Shown: positions 4,610 to 9,435 of the stretch, one piece after another | Layout of the letters: every line of letters starts with the position of its first letter | Position numbering within the stretch: position 1 is the first letter of the stretch | DNA from: Clostridiales bacterium | GTDB lineage: Bacteria; Bacillota; Clostridia; Oscillospirales; Oscillospiraceae | Length of the DNA stretch: 9,435 nt | Direction: 5' to 3' | Assembly: GCA_021201515.1 (NCBI GenBank) | Contig: JAJQET010000064.1 | Location: 1-9,435, forward strand | Program-made: the position numbers and the translations under genes | The notes under the pieces: generated by a model | The model's input: the letters and a program-made list of their open reading frames with translations, nothing else | Database searches by the model: none | What the model was told of the DNA's origin: nothing

Positions 4610-7543
4610 ATGAAACAGAAAAAAGAAAAAACCGCTAAGCCCCGCAAAAAGGGCCTGGTGTCAAAAATCCTGCTTGGCGTATTCTCTGTGCTGATGGCCG
4701 CGATTATGGTGGCCGGCAACACCGTCCTGCCCACCTTTAAGAATGTGGTGGACGTGTACATGGGCTGGAACGTGTCCAGCGTGGTGGATGAAGACAGCAC
4801 CAGCACCGCCGAGACCATCGTCCGGGAGGACGACTGGGATCAGGATGCGGCCGAAGCCACCGCCCTGAGCGTGGCCCAGGAGGGCCTGATCCTGCTGAAA
4901 AATGACAACGACACCCTGCCCCTGAGCGTGGACGGCGGCCAGAACAAGCTGAATGTGTTCGGCACCGCCACCGTCGAGACCTTCGGCGGCTCCGGCTCCG
5001 GCGCTGCCAGCAGCGCCGCAACGGTGAGCCTGCCTGACGGCCTGCGGGAGGCCGGCTTTGAGCTGAACGAGGATCTGATCGACCTCTACACCACCTACAG
5101 CCAGACCGGCGAGGTCGCCCTCTCCGGCGCATCCGCAGATGCGGAGAGCTCCAGCACCTATATGACGGGGACCACCGGCGACAGCAACTTTGAGGTCTCC
5201 TACTACACCTCCGTGACCAACTCCTCCGGGCAGACCCTGCTGGATGCCGCTGTGGACTTCTCCGATATCGCCGTCATGGTCATTGGCCGCGCCGGCTCTG
5301 AGGAAGTGGATATGACCATTAACGACCTGCAGCTGAGCCAGAATGAGCAGGACCTGCTGAACATGCTGGAGGAGAACTTTGAAACCGTCATCGTTCTGCT
5401 CATCGCCTCCAACGCCATGGAGCTGGGCGAGCTGGATGCGGACACCGTGGACGCGGTGATCTGGCTGGCCTGCCCCGGTCAGACCGGCAACCTGGCCTTT
5501 GGTCAGGCCCTGAGCGGCGAGCTGAACCCCTCCGGCAGAACCGCGGACACCTGGGCTTATGACCTGATGTCTGCCCCGTCCTTCGTCTGGTTTGGCCCCA
5601 AGGACACCAGCGGCGACAACCCTCAGACCTGGAAGTATTCCAACATCGACATGGGCGTGCAGAACCTCAGCGAGGGCATCTATGTGGGCTATCGCTGGTA
5701 TGAGACCGCTTATGCCGAGGGCATCACCGTGACCTATGACTACGAGGACGACTACGTTGAGGCCACCACCGTCACCTTTGATTTCAGCGACTATGAATCC
5801 ATCGTCCAGTATCCCTTCGGCTACGGCCTGAGCTATACCACCTTCGACTGGGAGATGGTCAGCTGCGGTGAGGCGGACGGCGTGATCACCGTCGAGGTGG
5901 AGGTCACCAACACCGGCAGCGTCGCCGGCAAGGACGTGGTGGAGCTGTACTATTCCGCACCTTATTATAACGGCGGCCTGGAAAAGTCGGCCGTCGTGCT
6001 GGGCGCCTTCGGGAAGACCTCTGAGCTGGAGCCCAGCGCGTCCGAGACCCTGACTCTGACCCTGAACGTGGAGGATATGGCCTCCTACGATTACCAGGAG
6101 AACGAGGCTTACATTCTGGACGAGGGCGATTACATCCTCTCCCTGCGCACCGACAGCCACACCGTCAAGACCGACGCCTCCGGCAGTGAGCTGACCTACA
6201 CCTACACCGCCGAGTACACGGTGTACGACACCGACTCCACCACCGGCTACGAGATCTCCAACCAATTCTCCGACGCCGAGGGCACCATCACCTACCTTTC
6301 CCGGGCAGACGGCTTCGCCAACTTCAACGACGCCATTCATGTGCCCACTGCTGACGAGCTGGTTGCCAATGAGGAGGAGATCGCCGCTTATGAGGACACC
6401 ACCTTTACCACCGGCGTCAGCGAGACCATTACCGAAACCGTGACCACCGAAGCGGAGAACGGCCTGGTGCTGGCCAATATGTACGGCCTGGACTATGACG
6501 ACCCCCTGTGGGATGACTTCCTGGATCAGTTCACCTCCTCCGAGATGGTGAAGCTGGTCTCCGAGGGCGGCTACGGCACCACCAGTATCGCCCGCCTGGG
6601 CATCCCTGCCACGGTGAATAACGACGGCCCCCAGGCCATCAAGTCCACCTTCTCCGCCAGCGGCTATGTGGGCGTCGTCTACCCCTCTGAGGTGGTGCTG
6701 GCCTCCACCTGGAACACCGAAGTGGCCTATGAGATGGGCAGCATGGTGGCCTCCGAAGGCAACCACACCGGCGTCGCCGGCTGGTACGCCCCCGCCTTCA
6801 ACATCCATCGCTCCCCCATGGGCGGCCGGAACTACGAGTACTTCTCCGAAGACCCCCTGCTCTCCGGCAAAATCGGCGCCAGCGAGGTCAGCGGCTGCAT
6901 CGACGGCGGCCTGATGGTGTTCATCAAGCACTTTGCCGTCAACGGTCAGGAGACCAACCGGAAGTCCTCCTTCCTGTATGCCAACGAGCAGTCCATCCGC
7001 GAAATCTACCTGACCGCCTTTGAGATTGCCGTGAAGGAAGGCGGCGCCACCGGCGTCATGTCCGCCTTTAACCGCATCGGAACCGTCTGGTCCGGCGCCC
7101 GTGAGGGCTTGCTGACCGAGATTCTGAGAAACGAGTGGGGCTTCAACGGCTGCGTGGTGACCGACTACGCGGAGAAGGAGTTCCAGGACGGTCCTCAGGG
7201 CATCCGCGCAGGCAATGACCTGTGGCTGTCCGGCCTGTCTCCCGCCGCAGACCTGAAGGCGGATCTGCAGACCAACCCCAACACCGCGCTGTACTATCTG
7301 CGCCAGGCAACTCACAACATCTGCTATATGATTGCCAACAGTGAGATCGCCATGAACGGTCTGTCTGCGGAGACCACCTTCTCCGATGAGATCAGCGGCT
7401 CCGACATTGCCCGGCAGGCCATCAACATCGTAGGCGCGGTATACTTCGTCCTGCTGATTGTGGGCATCGTTGTGTTCACCATCAGGGGCAAAAAGAAGGC
7501 CGCCAAAGTCGTGAAGGAAGGAGCGGAAAACCATGAAGCATAA
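4610..7543 (+). CDS. GH3 glycoside hydrolase, permuted domains, membrane-anchored at both ends
   Basis: A 977-residue family 3 glycosidase (beta-glucosidase/beta-xylosidase type; substrate not decidable). A Lys-rich N terminus precedes a membrane helix (about 18-40). The usual second domain comes first: the alpha/beta sandwich (about 77-410) with AQEGLILLKND (89-99), a GRAGSEEVD loop (226-234; E231/E232 acid-base candidates), NPSGR and YPFGYGLSYTTF (401-412). A FnIII-like domain follows (about 424-515), then a linker, and only then the TIM barrel (about 618-910) with NNDGP (670-674), GGRNYEYFSEDP (738-749), KHFAVNGQE (773-781) and nucleophile D852 in VVTDY. A second hydrophobic helix (about 936-958) precedes a basic tail, predicting an extracellular enzyme tethered by both ends. 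Sandwich-first GH3 enzymes are known, for example from Ruminococcus albus and Butyrivibrio. The last 11 nt overlap the next gene. Confidence 0.9.
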   Translation: MKQKKEKTAKPRKKGLVSKILLGVFSVLMAAIMVAGNTVLPTFKNVVDVYMGWNVSSVVDEDSTSTAETIVREDDWDQDAAEATALSVAQEGLILLKNDNDTLPLSVDGGQNKLNVFGTATVETFGGSGSGAASSAATVSLPDGLREAGFELNEDLIDLYTTYSQTGEVALSGASADAESSSTYMTGTTGDSNFEVSYYTSVTNSSGQTLLDAAVDFSDIAVMVIGRAGSEEVDMTINDLQLSQNEQDLLNMLEENFETVIVLLIASNAMELGELDADTVDAVIWLACPGQTGNLAFGQALSGELNPSGRTADTWAYDLMSAPSFVWFGPKDTSGDNPQTWKYSNIDMGVQNLSEGIYVGYRWYETAYAEGITVTYDYEDDYVEATTVTFDFSDYESIVQYPFGYGLSYTTFDWEMVSCGEADGVITVEVEVTNTGSVAGKDVVELYYSAPYYNGGLEKSAVVLGAFGKTSELEPSASETLTLTLNVEDMASYDYQENEAYILDEGDYILSLRTDSHTVKTDASGSELTYTYTAEYTVYDTDSTTGYEISNQFSDAEGTITYLSRADGFANFNDAIHVPTADELVANEEEIAAYEDTTFTTGVSETITETVTTEAENGLVLANMYGLDYDDPLWDDFLDQFTSSEMVKLVSEGGYGTTSIARLGIPATVNNDGPQAIKSTFSASGYVGVVYPSEVVLASTWNTEVAYEMGSMVASEGNHTGVAGWYAPAFNIHRSPMGGRNYEYFSEDPLLSGKIGASEVSGCIDGGLMVFIKHFAVNGQETNRKSSFLYANEQSIREIYLTAFEIAVKEGGATGVMSAFNRIGTVWSGAREGLLTEILRNEWGFNGCVVTDYAEKEFQDGPQGIRAGNDLWLSGLSPAADLKADLQTNPNTALYYLRQATHNICYMIANSEIAMNGLSAETTFSDEISGSDIARQAINIVGAVYFVLLIVGIVVFTIRGKKKAAKVVKEGAENHEA

Positions 7544-8810
7544 TCGGATTTCCCGTACGTCCAAGGTTCTGGCCCTTTTGCTGGCCATTGCCATGGTGCT
7601 GAGCGCCTGCGGCGGCGGCACCACGGGCGGCAGCGACAGCTCGTCGGACAGCAGCACGACCACCACCACCTCCGGCATCCCGGTGCTGGAGGGGCTGGAG
7701 GTCACCGTAGATGAGTCCGAGCCCATCTACACCAGAATGGCTGCCAACATGATTACCTACACCGCCGTCGCCAGCTTCTCCGACGGTACGACCCAGGACG
7801 TGACGGACAACTGCACCGCCAGCGCGGACCTGTCTGAGGCAGGCGAGACCACCCTGTCCGTCCGTTACTCCCGCAACGGCACGGCCGTGACAGCGGAAGT
7901 CACCATCAATGTGCAGGAATCCATCTTTGTCAGCGACGCCGTGCCTGAGGAATATCAGGCCACGGACTGCCCCGAGCAGGGCACGGTGGAGCACATGACC
8001 TACACCACCTACGTCTATGACGCGGACGGCAACGCCGGTGAGGCCCAGGAGAACGAAGCGTATATCTACCTGCCCTACGGGTACGACCCCGAAGTGTCCT
8101 ATAACATCCTGTACCTGATGCACGGCGGCGGCGAGAACGCCGGCTACTGGTTCGGTCAGGGCGATTACGCAGCCGGCGGCGAGCTGGATTCCACCGATGA
8201 GAACTTCACCCTGGCTGTGCTGGACAACGCCATTTACCTGGGCTACTGCGAGCCAATGATCGTGGTGACCCCCTGCGTGCAGACCGACAACGAGAACGGC
8301 GTAAACACCTACCTGAACTTCCGCTATGAGTTCAAGAACGACCTGGTCCCCGCCATTGAATCCGTTTACTCCACCTATGCCAACGGCGATGTGTCGGCGG
8401 AGAGCCTGATTGCCAGCCGCGACCACCGGGCCTATGACGGCCTGTCCATGGGCTCCATGACCGGCTTCTCCTCCATCCTGATGGATTGCCTGGACTATGT
8501 GAGCTATGTGGGCAACTTCTCCGGCAGCAAGGTGGATCTGGATGCGCTGGAAGCCTCCCTCACCGGCACCTATGACGAGTACCGGCTGAACTACTGGTAC
8601 AACGGCAACGGCGACAACGACATGGCCCATGACGAGCACCTGGAGATTTATAACCAGATGATCGTTGACCTGGCGGACCGTCTGACGGAGGGCGAGGATT
8701 ACCTGAACGGCGATAACTGTATCTTTGTGGATAAGCCGGGCAAGGTTCACAGCTATGCCTCCTGGATCATTGACCTCTACAATACCCTGGGCGTGTTCTT
8801 CTTCAAATAA
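7533..8810 (+). CDS. Lipoprotein esterase, Ig-like domain plus CE1 (feruloyl/acetyl-xylan esterase type)
   Basis: A 425-residue surface lipoprotein. Lipobox LSAC puts the lipidated cysteine at C26, followed by a Gly/Ser/Thr-rich tether (27-48). Residues about 52-128 resemble a bacterial Ig-like (Big_3-type) domain, with FSDGTTQDVT and a SEAGETTLSV turn. The catalytic domain (about 148-425) is an esterase-D/CE1 alpha/beta hydrolase like the XynZ and FaeA-type feruloyl and acetyl-xylan esterases: oxyanion segment LMHGGGE (195-201), nucleophile S305 in GLSMG (303-307), acid candidates D361/D363 in GNGDND, and H406 in KVHSYASW. Unlike the first gene of the operon, this triad is intact. AAGGAG (7518-7523) lies 9 nt before the ATG within the end of the GH3 gene, so translation is coupled. 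The likely job is to remove ester groups from glycans or glycosides alongside the GH3. Exact substrate unknown. Confidence 0.85.
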   Translation: MKHNRISRTSKVLALLLAIAMVLSACGGGTTGGSDSSSDSSTTTTTSGIPVLEGLEVTVDESEPIYTRMAANMITYTAVASFSDGTTQDVTDNCTASADLSEAGETTLSVRYSRNGTAVTAEVTINVQESIFVSDAVPEEYQATDCPEQGTVEHMTYTTYVYDADGNAGEAQENEAYIYLPYGYDPEVSYNILYLMHGGGENAGYWFGQGDYAAGGELDSTDENFTLAVLDNAIYLGYCEPMIVVTPCVQTDNENGVNTYLNFRYEFKNDLVPAIESVYSTYANGDVSAESLIASRDHRAYDGLSMGSMTGFSSILMDCLDYVSYVGNFSGSKVDLDALEASLTGTYDEYRLNYWYNGNGDNDMAHDEHLEIYNQMIVDLADRLTEGEDYLNGDNCIFVDKPGKVHSYASWIIDLYNTLGVFFFK

Positions 8811-8910
8811 GAAGGCTTCCCAACCGCCCACTTTTTAGCCCACGTCTGATTCTGCCCCGGCTGCCTCCTTCCGGCGTCAGAAGAGGACAGGGGCACTTCC
8901 CAAAACAGAT

Positions 8911-8938
8911 CCCCGACAGCGGCCGCTGTCGGGGGTTT
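8911..8938 (+). terminator. Terminator-like perfect GC-rich hairpin
   Basis: CCCCGACAGC (8911-8920) and GCTGTCGGGG (8925-8934) flank GGCC, itself self-complementary, so the whole 24 bases are one perfect palindrome. It is followed by GTTT and preceded by an A-rich run. The T-tract is short, but this is the strongest end signal after the CE1 gene (100 nt past its stop) and the most likely end of the surface operon. Confidence 0.65.
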
Positions 8939-8947
8939 GCAATTTAT

Positions 8948-9094
8948 CAGGAGGCGGCACTGATGTGACAGGATGGCGTAAGCTGCTCCTCCTCTCCCGG
9001 CCGAACCCACTTCGCTGGGCTTCGGCTGGGCGCTGTCGAGGAAATGCCGCCTGACGGCAGGAACGCCCCCGTCCCCGCCGGGAATTTCCGTCAG
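8948..9094 (+). other. Highly structured intergenic element, candidate RNA
   Basis: Several inverted repeats nest here. AGGCGGCA (8952-8959) pairs with TGCCGCCT (9045-9052). Inside it GACAG (8967-8971) pairs with CTGTC (9033-9037). Inside that, 8996-9009 pairs with 9016-9030 as a 14-bp stem with one G-U pair and a single bulged C, capped by a CTTCGC loop. An adjoining alternative stem pairs CTGACGG (9051-9057) with CCGTCAG (9088-9094). A purine-rich internal loop (CTGATGT opposite GAGGAAA) separates the two outer helices. No open frame with a ribosome binding site is seen. It lies between the operon terminator and the next promoter, so it could be a small RNA, a palindromic extragenic repeat or chance GC-rich pairing. 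I do not recognise it as a known riboswitch or ncRNA class. Confidence 0.4.
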
Positions 9095-9108
9095 TCCAAA
9101 AAAAACGG

Positions 9109-9137
9109 TTGTAAAATGGAGGGGGTTGTGGTATGCT
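9109..9137 (+). promoter_or_regulatory. Sigma-A-type promoter of the Mrp-family gene
   Basis: TTGTAA (9109-9114) and TATGCT (9132-9137) have exactly 17 bp between them, each matching consensus at 4/6 positions. Transcription would start near 9144, leaving a 30-nt leader that contains AAGGAG (9158-9163), 10 nt before the ATG at 9174. Confidence 0.65.
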
Positions 9138-9173
9138 TACAGATACAAACTTGCGCTAAGGAGCGAAAGAACT

Positions 9174-9435
9174 ATGGCTGAAGAATGTACCCATGATTGC
9201 TCCAGCTGCTCTGCCAACTGCAGCAGCCGGGAAAATACGATTCCGAAGGAAAAACTGAACGCCCAGTCCTCCTGTAAACACGTCATCGCCGTCATGAGCG
9301 GCAAGGGCGGCGTGGGCAAGAGCATGGTCACGGCCTGCCTGGCCTCTGCCACGGCGAAGCTGGGCTACCGGGTGGCCGTGCTGGATGCGGACATCACCGG
9401 CCCCTCCATCCCCAAGTCCTTCGGCATCCATGAGC
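9174..9435 (+). CDS. Mrp/NBP35-family iron-sulfur carrier ATPase (5' part)
   Basis: The first 87 residues of a gene cut by the window edge. The N terminus carries four cysteines, C5, C9, C12 and C16 (spacing CX3CX2CX3C), followed by a variable linker. Then comes the start of a P-loop NTPase of the MinD/Mrp class: [14 protein letters not shown] (37-50), with the deviant Walker A signature lysine K44 and the P-loop lysine K49, and the [11 protein letters not shown] segment characteristic of Mrp/ApbC/Nbp35 proteins. Family members bind and hand over Fe-S clusters in the cytoplasm; the N-terminal Cys set suggests an extra cluster site, as in Nbp35. It has its own promoter and sits beyond a terminator and a structured spacer, so it is probably independent of the surface operon. 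Confidence 0.9.
   Translation, partial: MAEECTHDCSSCSANCSSRENTIPKEKLNAQSSCKHVIAVMSGKGGVGKSMVTACLASATAKLGYRVAVLDADITGPSIPKSFGIHE

Noticed and set aside
4661..7726. Very long (about 1,020-codon) open frame on the minus strand antisense to GH3
   Set aside because: It is a Gly/Val/His/Gln-rich shadow caused by GC-rich codon bias of the GH3 gene, whose motifs run continuously on the + strand.
7482..8831. Long minus-strand open frame antisense to the CE1 esterase
   Set aside because: It has the same GC-bias shadow composition and no motifs or start signals, while the + strand frame has a lipobox and an intact esterase triad.
8952..9052. Hammerhead ribozyme suggested by CTGATG followed later by GAAA
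   Set aside because: The strand 5' of CTGATG pairs with the strand 3' of GAAA, whereas a hammerhead needs these to belong to different helices; the conserved A after CTGATG is T, and GAAA is not directly after the second helix.

Overview
The window looks like a chromosomal piece of a fairly GC-rich, low-G+C-lineage Gram-positive gut Clostridium relative (Oscillospiraceae/Ruminococcaceae-like). That placement is inferred from strong AGGAGG-type ribosome binding sites, sigma-A-like promoters, lipobox lipoproteins with Ser-rich tethers, a LytTR/GHKL two-component pair and GC-rich codon use. No rRNA, tRNA, IS element or CRISPR array was seen. All seven recognised genes lie on the + strand.

Region 1 (about 1-2453): a non-coding leader with a well-formed promoter (320-348), then a two-gene signalling operon. 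It encodes a LytTR-type response regulator (376-1116) and a polytopic AgrC-like GHKL histidine kinase (1110-2390), overlapping by 7 nt and closed by a textbook rho-independent terminator (2417-2453).

Region 2 (2454-8938): an apparent four-gene operon of cell-surface proteins. In order these are a cinnamoyl-esterase-like alpha/beta hydrolase lipoprotein whose catalytic serine is replaced by arginine (2665-3651), a small lipoprotein that looks like a CBM6/CBM35-type carbohydrate-binding module (3747-4514), a 977-residue GH3 glycosidase with permuted domain order and a predicted membrane anchor at each end (4610-7543), and an Ig-like plus CE1-type esterase lipoprotein (7533-8810). The operon ends at a GC-rich terminator-like hairpin (8911-8938). 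Its promoter has a good -10 and a poor -35. It is preceded by direct repeats with a 21-bp period that resemble LytTR binding sites, so the upstream two-component system plausibly controls it.

Region 3 (8939-9435): an unusually structured intergenic stretch of nested inverted repeats, a second clear promoter (9109-9137), and the 5' end of an Mrp/NBP35-family iron-sulfur-cluster carrier ATPase that runs off the window.

Working model (inference): the kinase senses an extracellular cue, the LytTR regulator activates the surface operon, and the tethered CBM, GH3 and CE1 proteins attack ester-decorated plant glycans or glycosides at the cell surface. The serine-less hydrolase may act as a binder or sensor accessory rather than an enzyme. 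No transporter is encoded in the window.
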